Below, piece by piece: positions 8,810-19,480 of a stretch of DNA of 64,000 nucleotides (the stretch's first letter is position 1; each line of letters starts with the position of its first letter). The stretch lies in contig JAAFIW010000008.1 of assembly GCA_013297875.1 (NCBI GenBank), positions 62,001 through 126,000 on the forward strand, in the 5' to 3' direction. The notes beneath the pieces were generated by a model. It made no database searches. It worked only from the letters and a program-made list of their open reading frames with translations, and had not been told where the DNA came from. Position numbers and translations under genes: made by a program. This DNA is from Comamonadaceae bacterium. GTDB lineage: Bacteria; Pseudomonadota; Gammaproteobacteria; Burkholderiales; Burkholderiaceae_C.

Positions 8810-10024
8810 TCATGCCCGCCCCCCTCGCATCAATACGCGATTCTCATAGTCGATGCGCAGCACCACCGCAATCGCCACCACGTTCATCAAGATCGCCGAG
8901 CCGCCGTAGCTCATCAGTGGCAGGGTCAGGCCTTTGGTGGGCAGGGCACCCAGGTTCACACCCATGTTGATGAAGGCCTGAAAGCCGATCCAGATGCCCA
9001 CGCCTTGTGCCACCAGGCCGGCAAACACCCGGTCTAGCGCAATGGCCTGGCGGCCGATGTGCATGATGCGGCGGGTCATCCAGAAAAACAGGGTGATGAC
9101 GGTGAGCACGCCGATCAGGCCAAATTCTTCACCGATCACGGCCAGCAGAAAATCGGTGTGCGCCTCGGGCAGCCAGTGCAGTTTTTCCACGCTGCCACCC
9201 AGGCCCACGCCCCAGATTTCGCCGCGGCCAATCGCAATCAAGGCATGGGACAACTGATAGCCCTTGCCCAGTGCGTGCTTCTCGCTCCACGGATCCAGGT
9301 AGGCAAAAATCCGCTCGCGCCGCCAGTCTGAAAGCGCAATCATCACGCCGAACGCCACCACGATGACCAGCGCAATCAGGAAGAACATGCGGGCATTCAC
9401 ACCGCCCAAAAACAGAATGCCCATGGCAATCACGGCAATCACCATGAAGGCACCCATGTCGGGTTCGGCCAACAGCAGCATGCCCACGATGGCCACAGCC
9501 CCCGCCATCGGCAGCACCGCGCGGAAAAAGCGCTCTTTCACTTCCATCTTGCGCACCATGTAGTCAGCGGCATACAGCAGCACCGCAAACTTGGCCAGCT
9601 CCGAGGGCTGAAAGCTCAAGGGCCCCAGCGAAATCCAGCGGCGCGCACCGTAGACCACTTTGCCGATGCCGGGGATCAGCACCAGGATCAACATCACCAG
9701 CGACAACACAAACAGCCATGGCGCAAACCGCTCCCAGGTGCGCATGGGCACCTGAAACGCCAGCAGGCCAAACACCAGCGCCACCGCAATGAACAGCACA
9801 TGGCGCACCAGGAAGTGGGTTTGCGTGTAGCGGGCAAACCGGGGGTTGTCAGGCAGGGCAATCGAGGCGGAATACACCATGACCAGGCCAAAAGCCATCA
9901 GCGCCACCGTGACCCACACAATGGCCTGGTCAAAGCCCTGCGCCACTTGGGGGTTGGCACGTGTGTAGTCAGCGCTCGGTGTGCTGCCAAACAGGTTGGA
10001 AAAGCGTTGGGCCAGCGTGCTCAT
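8810..10024 (-). CDS. ftsW: septal peptidoglycan glycosyltransferase FtsW
   Basis: FtsW is the SEDS-family polymerase that works with FtsI at the septum. The 404-residue protein has about ten hydrophobic segments starting near residue 35 ([17 protein letters not shown]), the conserved GARRWI and QPSELAK region, and the SEDS signature EEFGLIG, followed by PLMSYGGSA near the end. The start overlaps the murD stop by 4 nt (ATGA). The length and topology are usual for the family. Confidence 0.96.
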   Translation of the reverse strand: MSTLAQRFSNLFGSTPSADYTRANPQVAQGFDQAIVWVTVALMAFGLVMVYSASIALPDNPRFARYTQTHFLVRHVLFIAVALVFGLLAFQVPMRTWERFAPWLFVLSLVMLILVLIPGIGKVVYGARRWISLGPLSFQPSELAKFAVLLYAADYMVRKMEVKERFFRAVLPMAGAVAIVGMLLLAEPDMGAFMVIAVIAMGILFLGGVNARMFFLIALVIVVAFGVMIALSDWRRERIFAYLDPWSEKHALGKGYQLSHALIAIGRGEIWGVGLGGSVEKLHWLPEAHTDFLLAVIGEEFGLIGVLTVITLFFWMTRRIMHIGRQAIALDRVFAGLVAQGVGIWIGFQAFINMGVNLGALPTKGLTLPLMSYGGSAILMNVVAIAVVLRIDYENRVLMRGGRA

Positions 10025-11502
10025 GCCAGTGCCTCCACCGCTTCACGGAACACCTGGGCGCGGTGCTCGTAGTGCTTGAACATGTCAAAGCTGGCGCAGG
10101 CGGGCGACAGCAGCACCGCATCGCCCGCGTGGGCGCGCGCGGCGCACTGGGCCACGGCGTCGTGCATGTCAGTGGCATCCAGCAACGGCACCTCGGTGCT
10201 GGCTAAAGCCGCGCGAATGAGCGGGGCGTCGCGGCCAATCAGCACCACGGCGCGGGCGAACTGGTTGACCGGTTTGGCCAGGGGCGCGAAGTTCTGGCCC
10301 TTGCCCTCCCCACCCAGAATCAGCACGATTTTTCGCTCCGCACCCAGCCCAGCCAGTGCGGCCACGGTGGCACCCACGTTGGTGCCCTTGCTGTCGTCAA
10401 AATACTCCACGTCTTGCAAGATGGCCAGGCTTTGCACCCGGTGTGGCTCGCCCGCGTAGTCGCGCAGGCCGTAGAGCATCGGCCCAATCGCGCAACCCGC
10501 TGCATGGGCCAGTGCCAGCGCGGCCAGCGCGTTGACCGCGTTGTGGCGGCCGCGGATGCGTAGCGCGTCGGCAGGCATCAGCCGCTGGAAATGAATCTCG
10601 GCCTGCTCGCCTTTTTTGAATTTTTGCGTTTCATCAGCCTCCAGCGCGCGCACCAGCCAGGCCATGCCATTGACCACTTCAATGCCAAAGTCACCGGGGC
10701 GCTGCGGCAAGTCGGCACCAAACGTGGTGTGCTGGCGCTGCTCATGCTTGCCACCTTTGAGCCTGACCGATGGTGGCAGCATGGCCATGACTTGTGGGTC
10801 TTCGCGGTTGAGCAGCATCAAGCCGTGTTGGCCAAAAATACGGGCCTTGGCGGCTTCGTAGGCCGCCATGTCGCCATGCCAATCCAGGTGGTCTTCGCTG
10901 ATGTTCAGCACCGTGGCGGCCGTGGGCTCAAAGCCCTGCACACCGTGCAGCTGAAAGCTGGACAGCTCCAGCACCCAGACCTGGGGCAGGCTTTGGGCGT
11001 CTATCCGCTCGGCCAGGGTGTCCAGCAAACTGGGGCCGATGTTGCCGGCCACCGCCACGGTTTTGTTGGATCGCTCGATCAACTGACCGGTGAGCGCGGT
11101 GACGGTGGTTTTGCCGTTGGTGCCGGTGATGGCCAGCACGGCGGGCGCGTAACCCTGGTCGACCTTCAAAGCAGTCAACGCTTCAGAAAACAGGTCTAAC
11201 TCGCCACCCGCCCAGATATTCATTGCTCGAGCAGCTATGAATACAGGAGCAATCTGGGCGGGCGACAAACCCGGGCTGCGCAGCAAGCGGGTTACCGATG
11301 TGCCCTCAACCAGCGCTGCGCTGAACGGCCCAGCGATGAACTGCGCCTGCGGCAACTCACTACGCAGCGTTTGCAAGGCTGGCGGTGCTTCACGTGTGTC
11401 GGCCACTGTCACCTGCGCACCCTGGCGCGTGCACCAGCGCGCCATCGCCAGGCCGGAGGTGCCCAGGCCGAGGATGAGGACGTGTTGGTCTTGTAGCTTC
11501 AT
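10021..11502 (-). CDS. murD: UDP-N-acetylmuramoyl-L-alanine--D-glutamate ligase
   Basis: MurD adds D-Glu to UDP-MurNAc-L-Ala. The 493-residue protein shows the N-terminal UDP-binding loop ([13 protein letters not shown]), the ATP loop [14 protein letters not shown] at about residues 122-135, and C-terminal ligase motifs [11 protein letters not shown] and [18 protein letters not shown]-like (here ending HRAQ). It is about 50 residues longer than typical MurD, mainly in the central domain (around [14 protein letters not shown] and [13 protein letters not shown]). A short dispersed repeat (11223-11252) lies inside the coding sequence around the codons for FIAARAMNI. The spacer to mraY carries a pair of 20-bp palindromes. 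Confidence 0.95.
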   Translation of the reverse strand: MKLQDQHVLILGLGTSGLAMARWCTRQGAQVTVADTREAPPALQTLRSELPQAQFIAGPFSAALVEGTSVTRLLRSPGLSPAQIAPVFIAARAMNIWAGGELDLFSEALTALKVDQGYAPAVLAITGTNGKTTVTALTGQLIERSNKTVAVAGNIGPSLLDTLAERIDAQSLPQVWVLELSSFQLHGVQGFEPTAATVLNISEDHLDWHGDMAAYEAAKARIFGQHGLMLLNREDPQVMAMLPPSVRLKGGKHEQRQHTTFGADLPQRPGDFGIEVVNGMAWLVRALEADETQKFKKGEQAEIHFQRLMPADALRIRGRHNAVNALAALALAHAAGCAIGPMLYGLRDYAGEPHRVQSLAILQDVEYFDDSKGTNVGATVAALAGLGAERKIVLILGGEGKGQNFAPLAKPVNQFARAVVLIGRDAPLIRAALASTEVPLLDATDMHDAVAQCAARAHAGDAVLLSPACASFDMFKHYEHRAQVFREAVEALA

Positions 11503-11537
11503 GAGCGTTTCATCTGATGGTTCAAACGCCCCAGCAC

Positions 11538-11633
11538 GTCATTCCCGCGCAGGCGGGAATCCAGGCGCGAGGTTTGTACGGCGAACAAGACGGTTGGCGC
11601 GCCACGATGGATTCCCGCCTACGCGGGAATGAC
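11538..11633. repeat. paired ATTCCC-GGGAAT palindromes (dRS3-like)
   Basis: Two 20-bp palindromes of the form ATTCCC-N8-GGGAAT, at 11541-11560 and 11611-11630, lie head to head about 50 bp apart with GTC/GAC at the outer ends. A second pair of the same kind is at 58811-58906. The core resembles the Neisseria dRS3 repeat; that kinship is inferred from the pattern only. Confidence 0.8.
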
Positions 11634-11661
11634 GGAGATGGGGTGTGGGTGTAAACCATAT

Positions 11662-12840
11662 TCAGCGCAACTTCAAACTGGCCAGGCCCATCAGGCACAG
11701 CAGCATGGTGATGATCCAAAAGCGCACCACCACCTGCGTTTCTTTCCAGCCGCTTTTCTCAAAATGGTGGTGTAGCGGTGCCATCTTCAGAATGCGCCGA
11801 CCTTCGCCATAACGGCGCTTGGTGTACTTGAACCAGCCCACCTGAACCATCACTGACAGCGCCTCCACCACAAAGATGCCGCCCATGATGAACAGCACAA
11901 TTTCCTGGCGCACGATGACCGCAATCGTGCCCAGTGCACCGCCCAAAGCCAGCGCCCCCACGTCACCCATGAACACCTGGGCCGGGTGCGCGTTGAACCA
12001 CAAAAAGGCCAGACCAGCCCCCGCCATCGCGGCGCAAAAAATCAGCAACTCGCCTGAGCCGGGGATGTGCGGAAAAAACAGGTATTTGCTGAACACCGCG
12101 CTGCCCGTCACATAGGCAAACACACCCAGCGCCGATCCGACCATCACCACCGGCATGATGGCCAGACCATCCAGGCCGTCGGTCAGGTTCACTGCATTGC
12201 TGGAGCCGACGATCACCAGGTAAGACAGGATCACAAAGCCAAACACGCCCAGCGGGTAGCTGACCTCTTTGAAAAACGGCACCAGCAAACCGGCTTTGGG
12301 CGGCAGGTTCACATCAAAGCCCGATTGCACCCAGGTGATGAACAGCTGCACCACCTTCATGTTGGAGCTTTCTGAAATGCTGAACACCAGGTACAGCGCG
12401 GCCACCAAACCAATGATGGACTGCCACATGTACTTCTCGCGCGAGCGCATGCCCTCAGGGTCTTTTTTCACCACCTTGCGCCAGTCGTCGGCCCAGCCAA
12501 TGGCACCGAAACCCAGCGTGACCAACAGCACGATCCACACGAAGCGGTTGGACCAATCGAACCAGAGCAGAGTGGACACCGCAATCGACAACAGCACCAG
12601 CACGCCGCCCATGGTGGGCGTGCCGCTTTTGACCAGATGTGTTTCCATGCCGTAGCCGCGCACCGGCTGGCCGATCTTCAGCGACGTGAGCTTGCGAATC
12701 ACGAAAGGGCCGGCGGCCAGGCCAATCAACAGCGCCGTCATCGCGGCCATCACCGCGCGAAAGGTCAGGTACTGAAACACGCGGAAAAAACCCAACTCGG
12801 GCGATAAACCTTGTAGCCATTGGGCCAGGCTAAGCAGCAT
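11662..12840 (-). CDS. mraY: phospho-MurNAc-pentapeptide transferase MraY
   Basis: MraY transfers phospho-MurNAc-pentapeptide to undecaprenyl phosphate in the inner membrane, forming lipid I. The 392-residue protein has about ten membrane segments and the diagnostic motifs KSGTPTMGG, the aspartate pair [21 protein letters not shown], the magnesium-loop [18 protein letters not shown], and APLHHHFE near the C-terminus. It overlaps murF by 11 nt. Confidence 0.97.
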   Translation of the reverse strand: MLLSLAQWLQGLSPELGFFRVFQYLTFRAVMAAMTALLIGLAAGPFVIRKLTSLKIGQPVRGYGMETHLVKSGTPTMGGVLVLLSIAVSTLLWFDWSNRFVWIVLLVTLGFGAIGWADDWRKVVKKDPEGMRSREKYMWQSIIGLVAALYLVFSISESSNMKVVQLFITWVQSGFDVNLPPKAGLLVPFFKEVSYPLGVFGFVILSYLVIVGSSNAVNLTDGLDGLAIMPVVMVGSALGVFAYVTGSAVFSKYLFFPHIPGSGELLIFCAAMAGAGLAFLWFNAHPAQVFMGDVGALALGGALGTIAVIVRQEIVLFIMGGIFVVEALSVMVQVGWFKYTKRRYGEGRRILKMAPLHHHFEKSGWKETQVVVRFWIITMLLCLMGLASLKLR

Positions 12841-14266
12841 GTGAGTGATCCTCTTGTTGTTCTGTGGTCAGCGTTTGTGCATGTGCCGTGATGGCAGCAA
12901 CCACCTGCTCCATCTTCATGAAGCGCGAGCCTTTGACCAGCACGCTGGCCACATGCGGCAATGCGCCGAGCACTGCGTCGATCAGCGCTGGCATGTCGAC
13001 ATGGTGCGATGTCGTGCTGCCACCCGCTACAAATTGCATAGCTGCTTGAGCAGATAATTCGCCGGTTGCAGCCAGTTTTTCTATATTTCTCTCGCGCGCA
13101 TAAGCACCCACCTCTGCATGAAACTGCGGCCCTTGGTCGCCCACCTCGCCCATGTCGCCCAGCACCAGCAGGCGCGGACCGGGCAACTCGGCCAGCACGT
13201 CAATGGCGGCGCGCACCGAGTCGGGGTTGGCGTTGTAGCTGTCGTCCACCACGGTTACTTCACGGCCACGCAGCCGAACTGAAAACGCACGCGAGCGGCC
13301 CTTGACCGGCTCAAAAGCCGACAAGCCTTGCGCAATCGCCGCCAGCGGCGCGCCCGCAGCCAACGCGCAGGCGGTGGCGGCCAGGGCGTTGCGCAGGTTG
13401 TGGCGGCCCGCAATGTTCAGCTGGCAGTTAAACGTGCCCGCAGGCGTTTGAATAGTGGCCTGCCACGCACCGCCCAGCCACTGGGCAGCCTGCAATTGCA
13501 CATCGCCTCCGGGTCCAAAGCGCAGGCAGCGGCGGCCCGCAGCCAGCTGCGTCCACAGCGGCGTAAACGCGTCATCTGCCGGAAAAACCGCCACGCCGCT
13601 GGCTGGCAGTGACGAAATAACGCCCCCGTTTTCCTTCGCCACAGCCTGCACGCTGGCCATGAACTCCAGGTGCTCGCGCTGCGCGTTGTTCACCAGCGCC
13701 ACCGTCGGCTGCGCAAGACTGGCCAGATACGCAATTTCACCGACATGGTTCATCCCCAGCTCGACCACGGCCACGCGGTGTGTGGGGCGCAGGCGCAGCA
13801 GGGTCAGCGGCAGGCCAATGTCGTTGTTGAAATTACCTTGCGTGGCCAAGGCGGCTTCTCCCAGCGCGCCCGTGCTGGGAGAAGCCTGCCAAGCGCGCAA
13901 GATGGACGCAATCATCTGCGTCACTGTGGTTTTGCCGTTGCTTCCGGTCACCGCCACCAGCGGTAGATCAAACTGCGTGCGCCAGCCCTTGGCCAACTGG
14001 CCCAAGGCCAGTTTGGTGTCGTCCACTTCAATGCCTGCAAAACCGGCTGGCAGGCAGCCACGGTGCGCCAGTGCGGCTGCAGCGCCTGCCGTTTGTGCCT
14101 GGGTCAGGAAGTCATTGGCATCGAATGTCTCACCTTTGAGCGCCACGAAAAGGTCACCGGCTTGCAGGCTGCGGGTGTCGCTGTGCACGCGGGCCAGCAT
14201 GACCGAGCCGTCGCCGATCAAACGGGCGCCGGGCAACCAGTTCAGTGCCGTCGACAGTTTCATCAT
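12830..14266 (-). CDS. murF: UDP-MurNAc-tripeptide--D-alanyl-D-alanine ligase
   Basis: MurF adds the D-Ala-D-Ala dipeptide made by Ddl. The 478-residue protein has the N-terminal domain ([19 protein letters not shown]), the ATP loop [15 protein letters not shown], the [11 protein letters not shown] segment, and [17 protein letters not shown] and [10 protein letters not shown] in the ligase domain. Translation starts at the first of two ATGs, overlapping the murE stop as ATGA. A short dispersed repeat (13026-13054) contributes the codons around [12 protein letters not shown], at a position that is tolerant within the C-terminal domain. Confidence 0.96.
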   Translation of the reverse strand: MMKLSTALNWLPGARLIGDGSVMLARVHSDTRSLQAGDLFVALKGETFDANDFLTQAQTAGAAAALAHRGCLPAGFAGIEVDDTKLALGQLAKGWRTQFDLPLVAVTGSNGKTTVTQMIASILRAWQASPSTGALGEAALATQGNFNNDIGLPLTLLRLRPTHRVAVVELGMNHVGEIAYLASLAQPTVALVNNAQREHLEFMASVQAVAKENGGVISSLPASGVAVFPADDAFTPLWTQLAAGRRCLRFGPGGDVQLQAAQWLGGAWQATIQTPAGTFNCQLNIAGRHNLRNALAATACALAAGAPLAAIAQGLSAFEPVKGRSRAFSVRLRGREVTVVDDSYNANPDSVRAAIDVLAELPGPRLLVLGDMGEVGDQGPQFHAEVGAYARERNIEKLAATGELSAQAAMQFVAGGSTTSHHVDMPALIDAVLGALPHVASVLVKGSRFMKMEQVVAAITAHAQTLTTEQQEDHSHAA

Positions 14267-15792
14267 GGCTTGAGCCCCCGGGCCTGCAAGGCGGCCAGCA
14301 CATGGGCCTGGTCTGAAAACGGGTGCTTCACACCGGCAGCATCCTGGTAGCCCTCGTGCCCTTTGCCAGCCACCAGCACCACGTCACGGGCGTCGGCCTC
14401 GGCCAGGGCGTAGGCAATGGCGCTGGCCCGGTCGGCCAGTATGGTCACGCCCACTTCAGACTTCATGCCCATGAAAATCTGCTCGATGATGGCCAGCGGC
14501 TTTTCGTGGCGCGGGTTGTCGCTGGTAATGACCACGCGGTGCGAGGCGCGCTGGGCCACGCCGCCCATCAGCGGGCGTTTGCTGGCATCGCGGTCACCGC
14601 CGCAACCAAACACGCACCACAGCTGTCCCCCGCGCTGCTGCACCAGGGGCTTGAGCGCCAGCAAGGCTTGATTCAGCGCGTCTGGCGTGTGGGCATAGTC
14701 CACCGCCACCAGCGGCACGCTGGTACCGCCCAGGCACTCCATACGGCCCGGCACCGGGGCCAGGGCTGCGCAGGCTTGCAGCGCCCGCGCCAGCGGATGA
14801 CCCAAGGCGCGCAGCGCAGCGATCACGCCCAACAGGTTGGACACGTTGTATTGACCGATCAACCGGGTCTGCAAACTGAGTGCCTGCCCGTCTTCCAGCA
14901 CGTCAAAGCGCAGGCCACCGGCTTCGTAGCGGATGTGGCGTGCCAGCAGCCGCGCAGGGGTTTCGCAGGACACCGTCCACACGTCCAGGTGCCGGCCTTG
15001 CAGCGTGGCGGCCAGCCGAGCGCCGTGCGCATCGTCCACGTTGAGCACGGCTGCCTGCAAGCCGGGCCAGTCAAACAGCGCACGCTTGGCCTGCCAGTAA
15101 GCGTCCATGTTGCCGTGGTAGTCCAAATGGTCTTGCGTGAAGTTGGTGAACAAGGCCACGCGAATGCGGGTGCCGTCCAGCCGCCCCTCTTGCAGGCCGA
15201 TCGACGAGGCCTCCAGCGCACAGGTCTTCACACCCTGGTTCACCCAGTCGGCCAGCGCGCCTTGCAGTAACACGGGGTCGGGCGTGGTCATGCCGGTAGG
15301 CGTGAGCGCAGGCAGGTGGCCCGGAAACACCAATCCCATGCCCAAAGTGCCCACCAGCCCAGATGGAATGCGCTCAAGCAGCTCCATATTTGATAGCGCC
15401 TGAGCCAACCACCAGGCGGTGGATGTTTTGCCGTTGGTGCCGGTCACGGCCAGCACGTCCAACTGATGCGAGGGGTGGTCGTAGTACGCCGAAGCGATCG
15501 GGCCAGTAGCCGCTTTCAGCTGCGGGTAGCTGGCAATTTTTGACGCCTGAGCCGTGTCAAAACCGAATGCATCCAGGCCTTCGTGCTCCACCAGGCAGCC
15601 CGCTGCGCCTTGGGCCAGTGCCTGGGCCACAAACCGCCGGCCGTCGGTAGCGGCACCCGGCCAGGCCACAAAACCATCGCCCGCGCCAATACTGCGGCTG
15701 TCGGCGCTCAAGTTGCCGGTCACGCGCGTGCGCAGCCACTGCGCGGCGTCGGCAGGGGCGTGCAGGGTGGTCAATGAATCTGGGGTCAACAT
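14263..15792 (-). CDS. murE: UDP-MurNAc-L-Ala-D-Glu--meso-diaminopimelate ligase
   Basis: MurE adds the third stem residue. The 509-residue protein contains the ATP loop AVTGTNGKTSTAWW, the TTPDPVLLQ and LEASSIGLQEGRL segments, DYAHTPDAL, and the signature TSDNPRHE. DNPR is the motif that selects meso-diaminopimelate rather than lysine, as expected in a Gram-negative bacterium. Its ATG overlaps the ftsI TAA by one base, and its stop overlaps murF by 4 nt. A short dispersed repeat (about 15372-15405) lies inside the gene around ALSNMELLERI. Confidence 0.96.
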   Translation of the reverse strand: MLTPDSLTTLHAPADAAQWLRTRVTGNLSADSRSIGAGDGFVAWPGAATDGRRFVAQALAQGAAGCLVEHEGLDAFGFDTAQASKIASYPQLKAATGPIASAYYDHPSHQLDVLAVTGTNGKTSTAWWLAQALSNMELLERIPSGLVGTLGMGLVFPGHLPALTPTGMTTPDPVLLQGALADWVNQGVKTCALEASSIGLQEGRLDGTRIRVALFTNFTQDHLDYHGNMDAYWQAKRALFDWPGLQAAVLNVDDAHGARLAATLQGRHLDVWTVSCETPARLLARHIRYEAGGLRFDVLEDGQALSLQTRLIGQYNVSNLLGVIAALRALGHPLARALQACAALAPVPGRMECLGGTSVPLVAVDYAHTPDALNQALLALKPLVQQRGGQLWCVFGCGGDRDASKRPLMGGVAQRASHRVVITSDNPRHEKPLAIIEQIFMGMKSEVGVTILADRASAIAYALAEADARDVVLVAGKGHEGYQDAAGVKHPFSDQAHVLAALQARGLKP

Positions 15793-17528
15793 TAAAAAGA
15801 CTCCTGCACCGCTTCAACCGCCACCTGGGGCTTGACCGCCATGTCGGGCTGCACGCCCAGCATGCGCAGGGTTTGCTGCACGGTGGCGCTGAACACCGGG
15901 GCTGCCACGTCGCCGCCGTAGTATTTGCCGCCCGATGGCTCGTCCACCATCACCGCCACCACAATGCGCGGGTTGGCGATGGGGGCCATGCCCACAAAGA
16001 AGGCGCGGTACTTTTTCTCGGAGTAGCCCTTGCCTTCCTGCTTGCGCGCGGTGCCGGTTTTGCCGCCTACCGAGTAACCCATGGTCTGTGCCTTGGGCGC
16101 GGTGCCGCCAGGGCCTGCGGCCAGGTTCAGCATGTGGCGCACTGCCAGCGCATGGCGCGGCTCCAGCACCTGCACGCCAGAGGCCGGTTGATCTGTTTTC
16201 AGCAGCGACACCGACGCCAGATCGCCGTCGCGTGCAAACACGGTGTAGGCCCTTGCCAGCTGAAACAGGCTGCCCGACAGGCCGTAGCCATAGCTCATGG
16301 TGGCCTGCTCGATGGGTCGCCAGGTTTTATGGGCGCGCAGGCGTCCGCTGACGGCACCGGGAAACGGCAGCTGGGGCTTTTGGCCCAAGCCCACTTGCGT
16401 GTACAGCTCCCACATCTCGCGAGGCTGCATCTGCATGGCCATCTTCACTGTGCCCACATTGCTTGATTTTTGAATGATCTGGTTCACCGTGAGCAGGCCG
16501 TAGGTGTGGGCGTCGCTGATGGTGAAGCCACCCATTTGCAGCTTGCCGGGCGCGGTTTGAATCGTCGTCTCGGGCTTGACCAGGCCTTTTTCCAAAGCCA
16601 ACGCGGCAATGAAAGGCTTCATGGTGGAGCCCGGCTCGAAGGTGTCTGTGAGGGCGCGGTTGCGCAGTTGCTCGCCGCTCAAGTTTTGCCTGTTTCCGGG
16701 CGCATAACTGGGGTAGTTGGCCAGCGCCAGAATTTCCCCGGTCTGCGCATCCAGCACCACCACGCTACCGGCTTTGGCCTTGTTTTCCAGCACCGCATCG
16801 CGCAGCTTCTGGTAGGCAAAAAACTGTACCTTGCTGTCAATGCTCAGCTGCAGATCGCGCCCATCTACCGGCGGCACGGTCTCGCCCATGTCTTCCACCA
16901 CCCGGCCCATGCGGTCCTTGATCACGCGGCGCGAACCCGCGCGGCCTGCCAGGTCTTTGTTGAAGGCCAGCTCCATGCCTTCCTGGCCCTTGTCTTCTAC
17001 ATTGGTGAAGCCCACCACGTGCGCGGCGGCTTCGCCCTCGGGGTATTGGCGTTTGTATTCCTTGCGCTGGTAAATGCCTTTGATGCCCAGGGCGGCGACC
17101 TGCGTGGCCACCGATTCATCGACCTGGCGCTTGAGCCAGACAAAGCTCTTGTCTTCGTCTTCCAGCTTCTTGTTCAAATCAACCAGCGACATGTCCAACA
17201 GCTTGGCCAGTTGCTTGAACTTGACCGGGTCGCGCTCCAGGTCTTCGGGAATGGCCCAAATGCTGGGCGCGGGTACCGAGGTGGCCAGCAGCAGACCGTT
17301 GCGGTCCAGAATGCGGCCGCGGTTAGCCGGCAGCTCCAGGGTGCGAGCAAAGCGCACCTCGCCCTGCTTTTGAAAAAAGTCGTTGTTGAACACCTGCACC
17401 CAGGCGGCCCGGCCCGCCAGGCCAATGAAGCTCAGCGCCACACCGGCCACAATGAATTTGCTGCGCCACACCGGCGTTTTGCTGGCCAGCAAGGGGCTGC
17501 TGGTGTAGAGCACGCTTTTGGCTCTCAT
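15792..17528 (-). CDS. ftsI: septal transpeptidase FtsI (PBP3)
   Basis: FtsI cross-links septal peptidoglycan together with FtsW. The 578-residue protein has a short cytoplasmic part, one membrane helix at about residues 25-45, the dimerisation/pedestal region (NRGRILDRNGLLLATS), and the class B transpeptidase domain with the active-site FEPGSTMKPF (SxxK), SSN in IIQKSSNVG, and KTGTARK (KTG). The start chosen overlaps ftsL by 4 nt; an in-frame extension of 108 codons would run across ftsL and is rejected. Confidence 0.96.
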   Translation of the reverse strand: MRAKSVLYTSSPLLASKTPVWRSKFIVAGVALSFIGLAGRAAWVQVFNNDFFQKQGEVRFARTLELPANRGRILDRNGLLLATSVPAPSIWAIPEDLERDPVKFKQLAKLLDMSLVDLNKKLEDEDKSFVWLKRQVDESVATQVAALGIKGIYQRKEYKRQYPEGEAAAHVVGFTNVEDKGQEGMELAFNKDLAGRAGSRRVIKDRMGRVVEDMGETVPPVDGRDLQLSIDSKVQFFAYQKLRDAVLENKAKAGSVVVLDAQTGEILALANYPSYAPGNRQNLSGEQLRNRALTDTFEPGSTMKPFIAALALEKGLVKPETTIQTAPGKLQMGGFTISDAHTYGLLTVNQIIQKSSNVGTVKMAMQMQPREMWELYTQVGLGQKPQLPFPGAVSGRLRAHKTWRPIEQATMSYGYGLSGSLFQLARAYTVFARDGDLASVSLLKTDQPASGVQVLEPRHALAVRHMLNLAAGPGGTAPKAQTMGYSVGGKTGTARKQEGKGYSEKKYRAFFVGMAPIANPRIVVAVMVDEPSGGKYYGGDVAAPVFSATVQQTLRMLGVQPDMAVKPQVAVEAVQESF

Positions 17529-17830
17529 GGCCGGGCTCCTGTTGTGGTGGCGCTGGTTGGCGCGACAGACGGGGGTGCCACGTACTGCGTGATGGCGGGC
17601 GTGGCGGGCCGCATGCCCAGCTGGTCTTTGGCCAGTTTTTCCACCCGCAGCGGTGTGGCTTGGGCGCGCTTTTCGGCCTGCAACCGCGAGTTGTCCACCT
17701 CGATGCGCCGGGCCTCGCTTTCGGCCTTGTCCAGCTCGGTGAACAGGCGGCGCGACTGGTACTGCACATGCACCAGGTACAGGGCGCTGGCCAGCACGGC
17801 CAGCAACAGAACGAGGTTCAGGCGCATCAT
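17525..17830 (-). CDS. ftsL: cell division protein FtsL
   Basis: FtsL is a small bitopic membrane protein that joins FtsB and FtsQ to activate FtsWI. The 101-residue product has an N-terminal membrane helix ([20 protein letters not shown]), then a coiled-coil rich in Glu/Arg/Leu ([19 protein letters not shown]) and a disordered Pro/Ala/Thr tail. The sequence of this family is poorly conserved, so the call rests on architecture, size and position between rsmH and ftsI. Both ends overlap neighbours by 4 nt. Confidence 0.93.
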   Translation of the reverse strand: MMRLNLVLLLAVLASALYLVHVQYQSRRLFTELDKAESEARRIEVDNSRLQAEKRAQATPLRVEKLAKDQLGMRPATPAITQYVAPPSVAPTSATTTGARP

Positions 17831-18738
17831 GCCGCCATCCTTTGCGCCACACGCATGATGGCGCTGCGCGAACGCGGGTTGGCCTTCACCTCAGCCTCCG
17901 ACGGCTTGATGCGATTCAGCGCCTGTAACTGCATGACCTTGGGCGCTGCAAACGGTGCCCGGCGGTCAAACACATCGCGCGAATGCTGCGCGATGAACTG
18001 CTTGACGATGCGGTCTTCCAGCGAGTGAAACGCGATCACCACGAGTCGGCCTCCGGGTTGCAGGACATGCAGACTGGCCTCTAACGCTTGTTGCAGCTCT
18101 TCAAGCTCGGCGTTGATGAAAATCCGAAAAGCCTGAAATGTGCGCGTTGCAGGGTCCTGGCCCTGCTCGCGGGTTTTGACCGTGCCAGCCACGAGCTGGG
18201 CCAGCTCGGCGGTGGTTGAAATTGGGCCCCGTTCTTGTCGGCGAGCCACAAGCGCCTTTGCAATTTGTGCAGCAAACCGTTCTTCGCCATATTCACGTAT
18301 CACCTCCGTTATCTGCGCCACATCGGCCACTGCCAACCATTGCGCCACGCTCTGGCCACGCGTGGTGTCCATGCGCATGTCCAATGGGCCATCGAAACGA
18401 AACGAAAAACCGCGCGCCGGGTTGTCGATCTGCGGCGAGCTGATGCCCAGATCCATCAACACGCCCATGGCACAGGCCGCAGGCAGTTCGCCCAGGTTCG
18501 CAAAACCCTGGTGGCGGATTGAAAAACGCGCATCCTGGATGCGCGCGGCCTCGGCAATCGCTTCCAGGTCTTTGTCGAAGGCAATCAGCTTGCCCAACGG
18601 CGACAGCTGCGACAGCAGCAGGCGCGAGTGACCGCCGCGACCAAAGGTGGCGTCGATGTAAGTACCGTCTGGGTTGGTGAGAACAGCCTGGACTGCTTCG
18701 TTCAACAAGACGGTGGTGTGTTGCCATGTGCTGTCCAC
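17827..18738 (-). CDS. rsmH: 16S rRNA (cytosine-1402-N4)-methyltransferase RsmH
   Basis: RsmH (MraW) methylates C1402 of 16S rRNA in the ribosomal P site using SAM. The 303-residue protein has the N-terminal [13 protein letters not shown], the SAM loop [14 protein letters not shown], the [11 protein letters not shown] motif, [12 protein letters not shown], and the C-terminal [14 protein letters not shown]. Translation starts at a GTG in a context like [12 protein letters not shown]; there is no good ATG nearby. It follows mraZ by 9 nt and overlaps ftsL. Confidence 0.96.
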   Translation of the reverse strand: MDSTWQHTTVLLNEAVQAVLTNPDGTYIDATFGRGGHSRLLLSQLSPLGKLIAFDKDLEAIAEAARIQDARFSIRHQGFANLGELPAACAMGVLMDLGISSPQIDNPARGFSFRFDGPLDMRMDTTRGQSVAQWLAVADVAQITEVIREYGEERFAAQIAKALVARRQERGPISTTAELAQLVAGTVKTREQGQDPATRTFQAFRIFINAELEELQQALEASLHVLQPGGRLVVIAFHSLEDRIVKQFIAQHSRDVFDRRAPFAAPKVMQLQALNRIKPSEAEVKANPRSRSAIMRVAQRMAA

Positions 18739-18747
18739 CGCCTGCTT

Positions 18748-19176
18748 TCAGAAAGAAAAGTCCTTGAGGGCCTCGGGCACTTCGCCCTTCAAGGCCTCGG
18801 CCTCTTTGGCGTCGTAAGTGGCCTTGTCCCACAGCTCAAAGTGGTTGCCCATGCCCAGCAACATGGTGTCGCGGGTGATGCCCGCAGCTTCGCGTAGCTC
18901 GGGCGAAATCAGCACCCGCCCGGTGCCATCGAGTTCCATGTCCATCGCATTGCCCAAAAACACCCGTTTCCACCACTGCGCCGACATGGGCAGCTTGGCG
19001 ACTTGCTCGCGAAATTTTTCCCACTCGGGCCTTGGGAACACCATCAAACAGCCGTGTGGGTGCTTGGTGATCGTCAGTTGGCTGCCTGCCGTGGCGCTCA
19101 AGACGTCACGGTGCCGGGTCGGCATTGACAGCCGACCTTTGGCATCCAGACTGAGTGACGAGGCACCTTGAAACAC
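18748..19176 (-). CDS. mraZ: transcriptional regulator MraZ
   Basis: MraZ is an AbrB-fold ring-shaped DNA-binding protein that represses the dcw operon. With a GTG start the product is 142 residues, beginning [20 protein letters not shown] and carrying two SpoVT/AbrB-like halves: [16 protein letters not shown] and the second [18 protein letters not shown]. That length is usual for the family; an upstream ATG would add 16 codons that do not resemble MraZ. AAAGGT lies about 8 nt before the GTG. The probable operator is about 45 nt upstream. Confidence 0.93.
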   Translation of the reverse strand: MFQGASSLSLDAKGRLSMPTRHRDVLSATAGSQLTITKHPHGCLMVFPRPEWEKFREQVAKLPMSAQWWKRVFLGNAMDMELDGTGRVLISPELREAAGITRDTMLLGMGNHFELWDKATYDAKEAEALKGEVPEALKDFSF

Positions 19177-19220
19177 GGCAGCAAACCTTTGAACAACTGG
19201 GTGATTTTCAGGGATAAAAG

Positions 19221-19255
19221 GCACGTTTTCCCACTAAAGTGCACTTTTTTGCACT
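19221..19255 (-). promoter_or_regulatory. four-repeat MraZ-type operator upstream of mraZ
   Basis: On the minus strand the pentamers AGTGC, AGTGC, AGTGG and CGTGC follow one another at exactly 10-bp spacing, separated by five-base AT-rich spacers. MraZ of other bacteria binds direct GTGGG-like repeats with 10-bp period upstream of mraZ, so this is probably the autoregulatory site of the dcw operon. No confident -10/-35 pair could be chosen. Confidence 0.75.
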
Positions 19256-19480
19256 GTATCAGGTAATGCTTCTGTTGCAAGCTCGGCTGCAACAAATTTT
19301 TGCAATGAAATCAAGCACTTAGAAGCGATTTTGAATCTATGAAAAAGACAAAAATCGTTTTGAATGAAGCACTTAGCGCAGTGTTTGAATGTGACGTATG
19401 AAGAAGTGCCGCTTGTCGGGCGGCGACTGTCTGGGTTTCGGTCAGAGGAACTAAGTCACGCCGTTGTCACCCGTGCCGAC
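19256..19480. other. mraZ / ion-channel intergenic region
   Basis: An AT-rich divergent control region with A/T runs (for example AAAAAGACAAAAATCG). The frame of the ion-channel gene is open back to 19364, but the encoded 39 residues do not look like part of that protein. It probably contains promoters for both directions. Confidence 0.4.

Noticed and set aside
16470-17858. A 462-codon plus-strand frame opposite ftsI/ftsL
   Set aside because: Antisense to conserved genes; composition typical of shadow frames.
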